In this document: positions 48,035 to 60,449 of the stretch, one piece after another
Layout of the letters: every line of letters starts with the position of its first letter
Position numbering within the stretch: position 1 is the stretch's first letter
DNA from: Sphagnum compactum
Taxonomy: Eukaryota > Bryophyta > Sphagnopsida > Sphagnales
Reading direction: 5' to 3'
Length of the DNA: 64,000 nucleotides
Assembly (NCBI GenBank): GCA_965153455.1
Contig: OZ234502.1
Coordinates: 7,409,495 to 7,473,494, forward strand
Notes under the pieces: generated by a model
The model's database searches: none
What the model saw: the letters and a program-made list of their open reading frames with translations, nothing else
What the model was told of the DNA's origin: nothing
Made by a program: the position numbers and the translations under genes

Positions 48035-48575
48035 TTTTTGGCCCCAGTGAATGAACCAGCCACCCCACCCACCAGGTTTGTTATCATCCACTGGATGCCC
48101 GTTATTACCCTGTTTTGGATGAACCTCAACTGAGTTAATTTCTGGTTTCACCTTCATAACCCTGCATTCCGTGAGAATTAGGTCCTGTTATATAGGCTCT
48201 TCTTCTTTTTTTGTGTCGGGGCTCATTTTTTCCACCTGGCGACAAAATTTATTGGAAAATTGGGTTTTAAACTGTAAATTTAACTATTTTTGCTAAAATT
48301 TTGCGAAAAACTACTTAGTCAAAATTTGGAAAAGACAAAATTGAAAAGAAAAGCAATGGCTCTATATATAGTTAAATAGATAGGAAATTTGGTACTTTCC
48401 TTGTAAGTAAGTAGACATGGTTTATGCATAGTCAAGGGCTGCTTTGGCCGTTTACCTTCAAGTGACCTGCTTGTGGGCTGTTAATTGGTAGGTAGTAAAA
48501 CAGCAACTGAGCTAACCACCACGGTTAACTAGGCCAAATTAGGGTGGGTGGTGTTTTCTCCACAACTTTTTCTAG
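48035..48575 (-). repeat. dispersed repeat E, - copy
   Basis: Read on the - strand it carries, in order, TAACCGTGGTGGTTAGCTCA, TTTTACTACCTACC, CCCACAAGC, GCATAAACCAT, AAGGTGAAACCAGAAATTAA, CTCAGTTGAGGTTCATCCA and GGGCATCCAGTGGATG, matching 28740-29070. It is about 200 bases longer through internal sequence. Confidence 0.8.
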
Positions 48576-48786
48576 TGTATTTGGAGGTACACTCCCGGTG
48601 AGTAGTAGGTTGTGTGTACGTGAGAAGTGGCCGTTTCAAATGTAAATTTTTTTTCATTTTTTCCCATAATGCTTACATCAATTTTTATGCTCAGTAACAC
48701 TCTTGGAGGGAGAGGTCGGCTCTGCCTTGGGCAAGCACTTACTTCTATAACTGCTCTCTCCTCAGCTGTTACCCTCCAATTGTCCA

Positions 48787-49035
48787 CCTAAAGAATCACA
48801 AAATATTTTGCCTTTGTATTATCATATTACTGTATGTCCTTGCTTCTCCCAAGTAATTAACCTTGGGTTTCTTTGCTAACCTAAAGAATTGCACAATCTT
48901 TTGCCTTTGTATCATTAGGTCCTGGCTCCTCCCACACAATTAACCTTGGGTTTCTTTGGTAACCTAAAGAATCACAAAATCTTGTGCATGTGTATTATAT
49001 TAGGTCCTCGCTCCTTCCACACAATTGACCTCGGG
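48787..49035 (+). repeat. tandem repeat, 83-93-bp period, about 2.8 units
   Basis: CCTAAAGAATYACAMAATMTT starts at 48787, 48880 and 48963, each with TTTGTATTAT/CATTAGGTCCT, CTCCCACACAATTAACCTTG and GGGTTTCTTTG. Confidence 0.9.
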
Positions 49036-49180
49036 GTAATTTTGGTCCCTACTTCAGTGTGTGCTTCATAAAATCCTCAACAGCCTAGAAGGATTCTCAT
49101 GTGCAATGCAATATTCTATTATTCTTTTTTTGGGTAATGGCACGAAAAGTTTGTATGATTCTTTAGGTATCTAGTAAGAG

Positions 49181-49263
49181 ACCCATTTGGTCCCTTTTTG
49201 CTTTCTTGAAGCCCAGCTTGGCCTAACTGCCTTGCAAGAAGGGACCGAATGGGTCTTTCTCCT
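49181..49263. repeat. short inverted repeat, ~24-base arms
   Basis: AGACCCATTTGGTCCCTTTT and its imperfect reverse complement (AAGGGACCGAATGGGTCT) about 35 bases on. The pair lies between two direct copies of ATGATTCTTTAGG (about 49157 and 49303), so it may be a small fold-back element. Confidence 0.65.
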
Positions 49264-49319
49264 ACACATGAATAGCCAGGGGTACTCGGGCCGTTCTTGT
49301 GGCATGATTCTTTAGGCCC

Positions 49320-52300
49320 AATCAGCCGTGAGAGTGGACCCGGTGGTTTAGAGGAGTTTTTGAGACCGGGAACAAGTTCCCCTGCTATTTATGCCAGGGA
49401 ACAGACCCATCGAGTCAGATTCTGCCAGGCTTGTGACCACCACCCTCACTTCACCAGGCTTGCCTAGTGACCATTCACCTCCCACTACAGGCCCATTCTC
49501 TATTATGTTCACAACTTATATCTCAAAGAAATAATAATTTTCCTATCCTATAAAAGACTGCCTCCTTTCTAATGGTAAAAAGATGTTGAGGGCCATGCCA
49601 CTCCCTAATTGGGTGAGTTATAATCGGGTGTAATTGGTCCTTCAAATTTCATTTGGGTGCATTAGCCAATCAAGCATCCCTTTCTACATGGTGTGAGAAC
49701 TTGAGTGATCCATCATTCGCCATTTGATTCTTTGTAGCTCAGGTTATATATGCTACATAGGTGTTTTTATTCACTATGCTGAGTGCGAGGTTTAGAACTT
49801 CAATGTCTACTTTGACTATTATTCATGTCAATTGTGAACATATATATATGTTTCAACTTTAAAGAGCTTTTCTCAGCCCTTTTTTGGGTATGCAGGACAA
49901 TCATTGTACAAGAACTCTCTCATTGTCAAGTTGAACTTTTGAGGGTCTCAATGTCAATCCAATAGTGGAGAGGTGGAAACAACGGGGGTCAACAATGTTC
50001 ATTAATGCATACCAACATTTGCATTCCGAATTTTACATGTTTTGCAAAACATCACAAGTTGTTTTATGAGTTACCTTTCCCTTTGTAAGCAGCTTCAATC
50101 AAAATCTTTGAAAATTTGGAAATTTGGGAAGCATTTTGAGCTCTCATACTACTATGAATTGGGCCACTTGGGAAAATCTCAATGAAAGTAGAATTACCAA
50201 TCCAAAGACTTTTTTGTTATTGCAGTACATTTTTAGTTTACATAACAAGTTTCAAAGGTTTGTAATATATCATAACTAGTTCTTAAATACAAGGATTTAC
50301 AAATTTGGCATTGATTTGGTTTGGCTTTAGTAGATAATTGTCCTTTTGGTAAGATCAAATCACGCAAACTTGGGTTGAACATCTCTAAATTACACTAATG
50401 AAATGTAGCTATAAATCTATGACAAACCCTATGACCAAAGAGATGGTAAGTGAAGACCCTAAGCTCATTCATTCAACTTGCATCCACCAACACACCAATG
50501 GATGAGGGATGGACCCCCTATACAACTCAATAATGGATGAAACCAACTAAGTTGATGTTGGGCTTCACCTTCCTAAAGGTACCTCTGATATTAAAATTAT
50601 ACATCTCCTAGGTTCTCCCTCCTAATTGTTCTCTCCTACCTTTTACCCTCACATGGCCTAGCTACCTCATAACCCTTTACACCTTGAACGTCATTGCCTC
50701 TAATAAACTACAAGTCACCTCCATTGTGCTAGATTTGCATCTCCAAAATACTAGGTAGGCTACATTTCGATATATATTGGACCAAGCTAGGTCTCCATTT
50801 GGTCATCATGTTTTCATCATGCCCAACCAAGTCACCATGTCCACCTTCATGTATTTTTCAAGTTTTTTTTTTTTCAATCTTTCATTATATCTTTTTTTAA
50901 TGAATGATTTTTAATCTCAGAGGGGACACTAGTACGAATAAATTAAAAAATATGTGAGTAAACATATAAGGTGCAATATATTGGTTGTTGAGTAAAAATA
51001 TAAGTTAATTAATTTTAAAATAAGGTACATTTTATTCAAATAATCAATTTAATTATAATATAATATATGTAAAATAGATCATAATTAATATAAGGTGGCT
51101 TTAATATGTATATATTAGAAATTTAAATAATAATAGGGTAATTAGAAATAGGTTGGACAATTATTTAATATTTTCCCTAAAAATGGTCGTTTGAGGCACA
51201 TAGATCCCAAACTTTCCACTAAGTGTCCCCCAGGTTTTTAACCATTACCACTTGATAAAACTAGGGGTGTGTTAGAAACTAAATGACATTAACATGTGAT
51301 AAGCTACAAATTTCTTGAATTTGTGATCATCAATGATGTAATTCAAATGAAAAACATAAAAACACATTTGCATTTTTTTCAAGTTCATTTTTTCACTTGA
51401 AAAAATGCATATTGTTAATATATTTATACTTCTTTAAACATCCTTGGTCATAATCTCATGTTTCTTTGAAACTAATTCGTTCCATAATCTTGTTTTTTAA
51501 TTGAGTTTTCTTGTTCCTCTATGTTGAACTTCAAAGTTTTTTGAACCATTAAATTCTTTCTTGCTTCATAGTTTAGCATTTGAATTACACTCTTGAAACC
51601 TTGTTTTTGTCAAATAACCTTGGTCCCTCTTATTTTGTGGCTTTAATGTTTAAAATGCTACCTTTGAAAATCCCAAAAAAAGTCATATTTAAGTTCTTTT
51701 GGTTGGAGAGGACAACAAAATATTTTGATGTTTCTAACCTTTCCCTCATTTTCATTTTAGCTCCTTTCAACCTAACAACTCCATGGTTAAATAATTTACT
51801 TTTCATGAATCCGCTCTCAAGATGATTAAAGAATTTGATGTACAAAAATTGTCTTTCAAAATACATGGGTCATTTTCTTGGCAAAAATGTATTCCAAGGA
51901 ATCTTGTCCATGCCCACCCATACGTTTGTGACTTGTGTCGAAATCAACCATTTTGTGATTATTGTACATGGAACCATAGGACAAACAACATGTAAATGCA
52001 TATTTGATTATAAAATGGTTTTAAATCACATATGCAACTAGTAATGTAGTTCATAGGTGATTAAACAACACAATATAATGTTTTATGCAACTTGAATTAC
52101 AACTATACATCATTGTTGCAAATATTCATGTGTTGATGGATAGTTAATGCATACAACATGTCATGTTATCTTAAGTAGCTTAAACATAAGCAGCCCCTAC
52201 GTACCTTAAGTGACTTGGATAGCTTTTAGGTATGCCCTTAAGTACCTTAAATAGCTTACGCACATTACTGTAAAACATGATTTTATGGTTGAACATTAAA
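49320..52300. other. intergenic, no gene seen
   Basis: AT-rich single-copy-looking sequence. Open frames at 51580-52041 on both strands overlap each other and have no domain. Confidence 0.4.
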
Positions 52301-52560
52301 TTTGTTATGGTTAAATAACCTAAAATTACCTAAAGTAAAATAATTAATTAAAATAACCTTGGGTAGAATAACCAAAAATAGCCTTTGACATAATACCCTA
52401 AAATAGCCTATGGTTAAATAGTTTGGAATAGCTTAAAGAAGAAAACTTTCAATAACATAGGGTAGCCTAGCTTAAAATAACGTATGTAAAAGTTAAAATG
52501 GCTTAAAAATAGTGTTTACTAACTTAAAATAATCTAGGGTAACTAAAAAGTTAAAGTAAA
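52300..52560 (+). repeat. degenerate short tandem repeat (AAAATARCCTAGGGT type)
   Basis: AATAACCTAAAATTACC, AATAACCTTGGGTAGA, AAAATAGCCTATGGTTA, ATAGGGTAGCCTAGC and AAATAATCTAGGGTAAC words recur without a fixed period. The stretch before it (52170-52260) has similar TTAAGTAGCTTAA words. Confidence 0.5.
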
Positions 52561-52569
52561 TAGGCTACA

Positions 52570-53880
52570 CCATATATGTAAAATAGAAAAAAATGTTCAT
52601 AATGAAGCAATGGAAAATATTATCACTTGTTGAAAAAATGATGCAATGGTTAAAGGCTTGACTTTTAATGTGAAAATGAAAAATTCAAATCCTCACACTT
52701 GCAACCTACTTGAATGTGCATAGCTAGCATCTTTAGCCTAGGATAGTTTATTGCTCTAGGCTTCTACACTTTTATGTTCAGTTACCTAGGCCCTAAGTGA
52801 CCCAAGTAAGTCACGTGATGCCATTTTTGTAATTTGAAGCTTCCCACACATCTACATTTTAATGGTCAAAAATTTGAAACATTCCCACATTTTAGTCACA
52901 AGTCACAAATGACCATGCCACATTGGTCAAACGAAATGTTGATGTTAATTACACTTTGATGTGACTATTGTTTTGACTAAGTGAAACATCAATTTTTTTG
53001 CAATCAAAATATATGCAACTTGTCCAAGACAACTAAACACTATAATGTGACATTTATGATTGAAAAATAATCATTTATGATTTTGAAAACTATTCATTAA
53101 TTTGTAAATTTGTTATAATGTGGTTTCATTTATCAAACCTTAAATGCAACAAAATTTCAACTAATATTTAAAGGAAACCCAAATCTTTGTCACTCAAAAT
53201 CAATTCATTGTAAGCATTGGAAATCTATCATTGTTACCCAACAAGTTATTATAGGAAATGGTTCATGAACGAATAAGTTAGTTGTTTTGTTGTACCAATT
53301 GTTCATGCCATGAGACAAAAATTCCAAGCAAAGTAAAAGCCCCATGTGCAAATGCAAATTCAACTTCGATTTTGGAGTTGCACCAGAAATTTCTTATTGA
53401 ACCTGAAACAATGTTAACAATGGGTATGGTTTATTCATAATAACAGTTTTAAAATTGCAAAAAGGGTCTTTTTTTTCCATTTGAACATCGCCAGGGTTTT
53501 TGTATTCCAAAGACAACTAAACAATCGAATGTGATTCTAGAATGCTTAATGTGAAATTTTCATTTTGCAAGTTGAATATGATTTTTGATGTCGAAAGGGT
53601 ATTTGACAAGATTCAATGGCGAACCCTTTGTCATTGATCTGGATGAAGATCAACAATTTGTCTGACAAGCTCAATAAATACATATAAGAATAGCAAAATG
53701 GCACTAGTTCAAATGCTAAAATTTGTTGAGAACAAGAGGACATTTAACAACCACATCTTCATGAAGGAAAAGTTGAGAAATCACCTCAACCCACATCTAG
53801 ACTTATGCACCAAGATGTTTAGTCAGAATTTGTCCACTTTTCAATATAATGATGCAAAAGGAAATGAAAAGAAAATTTCA
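52570..53880. other. intergenic, no gene seen
   Basis: AT-rich sequence with no recognisable feature. Confidence 0.4.
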
Positions 53881-53897
53881 AATATGTCGCAACCCCA

Positions 53898-54705
53898 CTT
53901 TGGCCAAGTGTGAGGGTGAAGCCCAACACTCCCAAAGTTGGGGACTTGGAATCCTCCGGGACTCCCGAATGTTCAGAGCTCGACAACAAGGCCCAAAACA
54001 CCTCGCATTGAGGTGTTCTTGGTGTCATTGGAAAGGTCTTGAAGCGTAGATATCGAAAATGGCCTCACATTGGTCATTTGGACATCTACAGCCCAAGTTA
54101 TGGGTAAAAGAAGGGCCGGGAGTCAAACTGGCAGTTTGACTCCCGACCACTAAAAGTCTGGAATCGACCCCTTCCCGACGTCGCCTGAAGGAGTGCGACA
54201 TGGCGTTGGAAAGCTCTCAAAGAGAGCTACAACATTGGTTCATACCTTGCTCCGATCGGAGGTCGGAGCCGGGAGATATGAGCTCCCAAAGTTCCGGGAC
54301 TCCAACCCGGGACAGTTTCGGGACTCCAACTTGGGAGTCCCGGGAAAAAGTGCCATTCGGATGTAGCCTCGGCGGAGAGCTGCAGAGTATACTATATGGG
54401 GGAAGGTGGTGGCTTCCCCCGAGTCCGGGCCGTGGTGAGTCTTGTGTGTCCAAGTGCCCGTGGCTTGTCCCAACACCAAAGGGTGTCCTGAATGCTAAAC
54501 TAACCTCGTGTGGTTGGTTTTTGGATGCAGATTCACACAAGCTAAGCTAGTCCCTCTTCCTAGTCTAATCCCTGGGCTCCCAACTCGACCCTCTACCCTT
54601 TTTTAGAGTTGGAAGTCGGGAGCGTGCCTCTAAGTCTCAACTTTCCGCAACTTGACTTTGTGAAACCCTCAAGTGGGTTTCACCCCGTGACTTAGGTGTG
54701 CGTCA
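53898..54705. mobile_element. GC-rich island, candidate solo LTR
   Basis: About 0.8 kb of sharply higher GC than both flanks. It can be bounded as TGTGAGGGTGAAGCCCAACA...GGTGTGCGTCA, the TG...CA form of a retrotransposon LTR. It carries a TATACTATAT box near 54390, several GGGACTCC/GGAGTCCC inverted words, a 29-base palindrome and a GTGAAACCC/GGGTTTCAC hairpin near 54660. No 5-base target duplication was found and there is no second copy or gag-pol here. Open frames of over 100 codons on both strands follow from GC content. Alternative: a fragment of another repeat type. Confidence 0.4.
54117..54145. repeat. 29-bp palindrome, perfect 14-base arms
   Basis: CGGGAGTCAAACTG, one central G, then the exact reverse complement CAGTTTGACTCCCG. 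Confidence 0.95.
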
Positions 54706-55349
54706 AAATAGATCACTAGAATTATGGGTTTGTACTTTTAACATTTTTTTAATTTTGTAGTTCAATGTTGGGTCTTTACTTAATTTTATAGTTGTGCTCA
54801 TTTTTCATTCAACATTGTTCAATGCTCTTATTCATTTTGAAATTTATGACTAAATCAATTCAATGTGTCTCATGTGAGTACTAAATTGCGTGCCACAATG
54901 ATAGTGTTAGAAACACTTGTTGTTGGATGTTGTCAATGGAGTTGGACTTTGGGTGGTGGAACTTGGGGTTGGATGTTTAAAAGATTGCTTCTATCTACAT
55001 CAAAGGAGGTCTCAAATTGTTTGTGTATAGTTTTTTTAAATGTGTTGTTATGCTTCATATGCAACAACTGTAAATTGTCATACAAACTTAATAATTTAAA
55101 ACATTGTTTAATTGTTTCTTGAATCTTGAAGTGCAAATTTCAAAACTTGTGAAAACAACAATTGGTTAATATCATTTGAATACAAATTAATCTCAAATTC
55201 CAAGTGTCCTTTTTCAACAATTCTAAATTCAAAATGCAACCTTCACAATTTATAAGACAATTTGCATACTTTTATTGCCAATGCTTATAAATTGAAAATG
55301 CAACGATCGCAAATTATAAAATATTTGTGAGCTCAAAAAATATGCTCCG

Positions 55350-55369
55350 CACACACACACACACACACA
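55350..55369 (+). repeat. (CA)10 microsatellite
   Basis: An uninterrupted CA run after TATGCTCCG. Confidence 0.95.
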
Positions 55370-56113
55370 TTCTTGAAAGAAAACCTTGTTTCCAGGAATT
55401 TTGTTAAAGTTTTTCACGTACTTCAAAATAGGTAATAAGCAAGTAAAAGGTAGGTCAAACGGCAATATTGCAAAGCCCAAAAACCAAATGGAGAAGTTTT
55501 TCCCATCCACCCACCATCTATCCTCCTTGGGTGACTGATGGGTGCTAGTTCACCCTTTGCCCAGATCCTTGGGACTGCCCATTTTTGCTCACACATGATC
55601 AGAGTTGGAGGCGAGCTCTCATGTGGACGGAAGGTTCAATATGTGTGTACTTCATGTCACCCTTTCCCCGCAACATGCGTCTGCCCCAATCTAGTTCAGA
55701 ATAATTTGTCGACTGTTAGAACATAGGATCTCATTTGCTAAATATTGTTAAAAGTTCTTTTATATAAATATACAAAATTTGCTTGCCATTGCAACCAGTA
55801 TTTTATTTTCAATTTAAATGAATTTCAAAACCACTCCCAACTTCTCTTGTTTGAGACACACAGCATTTCTTTTTGCAGCATCAGCTTCCGATAACTCATC
55901 CAACCAACCTTCACTTCATTGACAACCAGCACCACTACCAGCAGCTATTGAGTTACACACAACTCGTCAAAGTCAAGCTCTATGAAGTGTGACCTCCAAA
56001 GATAACAACCTTAATCAAGGACTCTTGGAGCATTCCGAGAAGATTCTTAGTGTATTTGGAGGGTACCTTTTATCCATGAAATATCTCAAATATTACTCAT
56101 AAGATCTTTCTTA

Positions 56114-56541
56114 GGTGCATTCACACTCGGTGTTAGGGACTCCAATGTTGAATCCACTAACACCATGCTAGTCATTTGGGACTTATGGTGCATTCACATT
56201 TGATGTTAAGTCAGTGTTAAATGAAAATCTAGGTGGCATCCTAGGTGGCACCCAATGTTAAATGGGTCATAGCTCAATGTTAAGTGAATGCTAGCTTAAC
56301 CTAAAAAAAATCATGGCAACTAGGTTTAAGTCCTAAATGGCTAGCATGGTGTTAGGGGACTCTACCCTAGAGTCCCTAACACCAAGTGTGAATGCACCTT
56401 TAGAGATATTTACCATGAAGATTTTATGTTAAGCAAACATTCACTTCACATTAAATTATCACCCATATAACATTGGGTGCCACCTAGGATGTCACCTTGA
56501 TTTTCATTTAACACTAACTTAACATCAAGTGTGAATGCACC
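56114..56541. mobile_element. interlocked fold-back element(s), order A-B-A'-B'
   Basis: Four segments begin or end with GGTGCATTCACACTTGRTG: A 56114-56186, B 56187-56321, A' about 56322-56398 (reverse complement of A), and B' 56399-56541 (reverse complement of B over about 140 bases). A' contains a near-perfect hairpin, GGTGTTAGGGGACTCTA with its complement, at 56348-56383. TTA flanks the whole on the left (56111-56113) and, after one base, on the right, as in PIF/Harbinger-type elements, but that assignment is weak. No open frame. Confidence 0.85.
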
Positions 56542-56659
56542 ATTATGTGTAAGGTCCCTTCCCTTCTTAAAAAGTAAGGGGAAGAACCCTCCGGCTCTCA
56601 CACCTCATGAATTAAATATGAGGTTCATGATAACCTTTGCCTCATGCTCTATGATAGGT

Positions 56660-57080
56660 AAAGACTAGTGTTGGGTGGGTACCACTTTGGTGGGTAAGAA
56701 TCCACTTTGGAATTAGGTCTGATTTTCAAAATTAAAACATGATTTTATATTTGTTCATCAATTGGGCTCTCGATTTTACTTATGTGTGGAACCCGAACCA
56801 AAATTGAGATAATCTTTTTGAACATAAAATAAAATAAAATAGGGTTGAGTGTTAATCAAAGGTTAACTATTGACAATTAACTATTGGTTGTGGTCTTGGT
56901 TAGTAAGAATTGCACTAAAATTGGATCCGATTTTTAAAACTGGAATCAAATCTATTATTTTTTTGTAGAACCAACCATAATAGGTAGCAATATTCCTGGT
57001 TCAATTTATCTATGGAACTAGAATTGGAACCAAGACCACTGTAATATATTTTTGAGAACCAAAACTGGAGGTTCATAAAA
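56660..57080. repeat. dispersed repeat F, copy 4
   Basis: AATTAGGTCTGATTTTCAAA, TTATGTGTGGAACCCGAACC, GTTAGTAAGAATTGCACTAA and GAACTAGAATTGGAACCAAG, a block set shared with 42440-42770. Confidence 0.55.
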
Positions 57081-57099
57081 TTGTAGGTTTTGGGATTTA

Positions 57100-60000
57100 A
57101 GCAAGTTATACAAGTAAAAATATATATAAGTTCAACCTTACATTTGAAATAAGTTATTTTATTTGATTAGTTGTACATAATTAATAATCTCTATCTTGAA
57201 CTATGTGTATTAGTTGAAGAAACTAATATTAAGAAAAAACTTTTAGTTGTATGGAATGCAAATGGAATTGGATCTAATCTTAAACCAAACAAGATCTAAA
57301 ATCTTTGTGAAAACAAATTGGAACTAAATGTTTTAGAAATCCAAAGGACTAGACTCATGAAGTCCAAATCAAAGGTTCTATCAAAAACAGAAAAAAATTA
57401 GAATCGAGAATTAAAATTAGAATCAAGTTAAATTCTCGAAAATAACTCATAGCATACCCTTAATTTTTAAGTGCCACAATTGCAAGTGGTCGCCCAAGAT
57501 CTAGTTTTTGTTTCTCAAATATTGCAAAGGATTTACAACCACCAAATACAAGCATGATTTTTGGTCTATCTAAAACTCAAATTAATTCATTTAGGATAGC
57601 TACCATCCATCCCTTTTCATATACTCAAAACTTGAGCTTTGTGTTGCTTTGCAACTATCAATGACAATCAATCAACATAAGCTCAAAATATTGATATATT
57701 AAAATTAAATAATTTTGAAGAAAAGATAATTTGTGACCGGACTTTACAATCTATGATCATATAAATTGTTAATGAAATCATTTTCACTTCCATTCATTGT
57801 AGAACATGAAATTTAATCTTCACTTTCTAGAAACATTAAACTTTCTAGCACCCCTAATGTCCCCCTTGGTGACCTACTTAGCATCTCCTCATTCTTAATG
57901 TCCTTCTTGGCATCCCTTGTTGCCCCCAAAACAAAACAAAAATTGGGCCTTTCTAGTCTCCCCCAACATACACTGAAGGGTCAAATTTCCACTAATTTTA
58001 AGAAGTGATCAAAGTTGAACCTGGAAATTGTTTTTCCATTGATTTGAAAAATAATAATAATTGGAAGGGTAAAAAAATGGTTTTTTCATTCCAAAGAAAC
58101 GATGGTTTAAAGGGACAAAATAAAATGTTCACCCCCAAGTCATGTATGTGTGGAACTAATAACAATAGATTATTAAATAACACTTGTGATTTTATTAATG
58201 ACTTTAATGTTTAAAATGAGTCTAATACGTCTAATTAATTTCATATAAACATAACATTGATCAAAATAATGTAGACTTGTCAAGTTTGATAAAATGTTTT
58301 TATAAATATTCAATTTTCAATGTTGGCTTGAATAAATAGCTTTTAAATTTGGATTGAAAAGTATTTACAATTACAAAAATTAAGTTGAAATTTCATTATT
58401 TAATAAAAAAAATTACTGAAATTTTATTATGTTATCTTAAATTTTTATATTATAATGAAATTTAACATTAATTTATTTGTAATTCTTATTTTCAATACAA
58501 ACCAAAATGTACCACCATGTTAAATAATTAAGTGTTATCATTTGTTGGACTAAAATTGTGAAGATTATGAAAATTAAACAGTGTCAAATTCATTAAAAAA
58601 GTATGGATATAAAATGTGATTTAATATATTAAAATGTGCTAAGACATTTTGTTCTTTTCATATGAAATCAAAATTTGTTGAAATTTAGGATTTTCACAAT
58701 TCGCAATCATGAATTTGTAGATCAAGAGTTTCAATTATAATTGTAGAAACATGTAATTTATGGTTAATATGTAATTCATTTAATCAAAATATTAAATATA
58801 GAATTTGAAATGAAGAATTAGAGCCTGAACATGTTTCAATCACATCTAAAATGGAAAAAGATTTATGGTTTTAAAAAAAAGTAAATTTGGCAATTTGCCC
58901 CAAATTAAGCATCGGTGTGTTGATCACAAATTGGATCAGTTCTTTTTCTTCTTTCCTTTTTTTGAACCTTCTTTACTTTCCTCTTTCATTCTCAAATGGA
59001 TGAATAAGAGGAACTTCTATGTCAACAACTCATTCATTTTCCTATGAATTTCATTTATTTAATAACGCACATTGAGAGAAATTTTCAACTTTTATAAGAT
59101 ATTCATGGGATGTAAAAAGCACAAATGATTTAATAGATTCGTAATACTTTCAAAACTATTTTAACACATTTGATTACTATAGTACAAAGGTAGCCTCAAC
59201 ACATGTTTATAGAATAATTAATGGATTTTGAAATTTTCGTGTCAAGAATAAAATATTCTTGAATATTTCAAAAGATTATATATTCTCCTTCACAATTTTT
59301 TTAAAAATATTAATTTATCTAAACTAAAATATTTCTATAAATAACATAATTCATGTTGAAGGTGCCAAAATATTACAATACTAAGTAGAATGTAAATATA
59401 TAGAAATGACATTTGTATACACTAGATTATGCAATAAACAAAATGTCATAGTATATCATAATTTGCATTATTTGTCAATTTTTTAGTATGTCATATTTGC
59501 ATAAAGGGACAAGGATCACCAAATGAGTTCGAAAATATATATAAATGATTTGATCTCATCAAATTAATCATGCTTGTACTATGGCAACATCTTCAACTCC
59601 TATCTTCTTCTACAATCTCAATAACAATTAAAGGTTTCATAAGTTGCAAGAATATCTTATATTCATATAAAAGGGAATCACTAATTCTTATATAATAAAT
59701 TTGTTAGGATTTATCATTAAGCAATGACATTTATAACAAAAAAAATGTTGGTCATCTATCCATATAATTGACGATGTTCCAAATTGAATTTTAAATTAAT
59801 GAATCTCCAAAAAACTAATGAAAACATTACAAACTTGAACAATGATCATGAATACATAAAATGATCATTTTTATTCAATAGAAGATTCATGCAAAGGTCT
59901 TTCCATATATTTATGATAGGAAAATTTGAATTATCAAGCATGCTTATTTTATTAGTAACCATTAATTTTGTCACAAAACAATGGACATACACAAAATTAT

Positions 60001-60440
60001 TTTATCTTATTTTATTCATTCACATTGTGTATACAATCTTATAACAATTATCAAATGACATTTTGCATGTATAATGTCTCATAAACATTCATAAATCCTT
60101 ATTCAATTTTGTTGAAAATCTATTTTATATTACAACAAAATGTCAAATGTGGATTTCAAATATAATATCATTTACAAGTATACATTTTCAATTATTATTT
60201 GAGAATTTTTTTTTGTATTATTGCATCTTCAAATTATTTTATCAAGGTTGCTTCAATTTTTTAAAATAATTTGACAAATAAACATGTTTTAAATGTTTAT
60301 ATTTTATTCTTTTCATTTTGAAAAAATAAAATTTTCCCATGTCACCTAAAGTATGCTCATAGGAGTACACATGAGTTGATATCATATATGGCTTGTGAGA
60401 TATAGTAATGATGTGATGCATAAAACTTAATCAAATTATC
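57100..60440. other. intergenic, no gene seen
   Basis: Among the most AT-rich parts of the window; no coding signal or clear repeat. Confidence 0.4.
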
Positions 60441-60449
60441 AAAAGACAT

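Noticed and set aside
54200-54550. Frames of 116 (+) and 107 (-) codons in the GC-rich island
   Set aside because: Both strands are open over the same bases, as GC-rich non-coding DNA gives; there is no domain, and the block looks like an LTR or other repeat.
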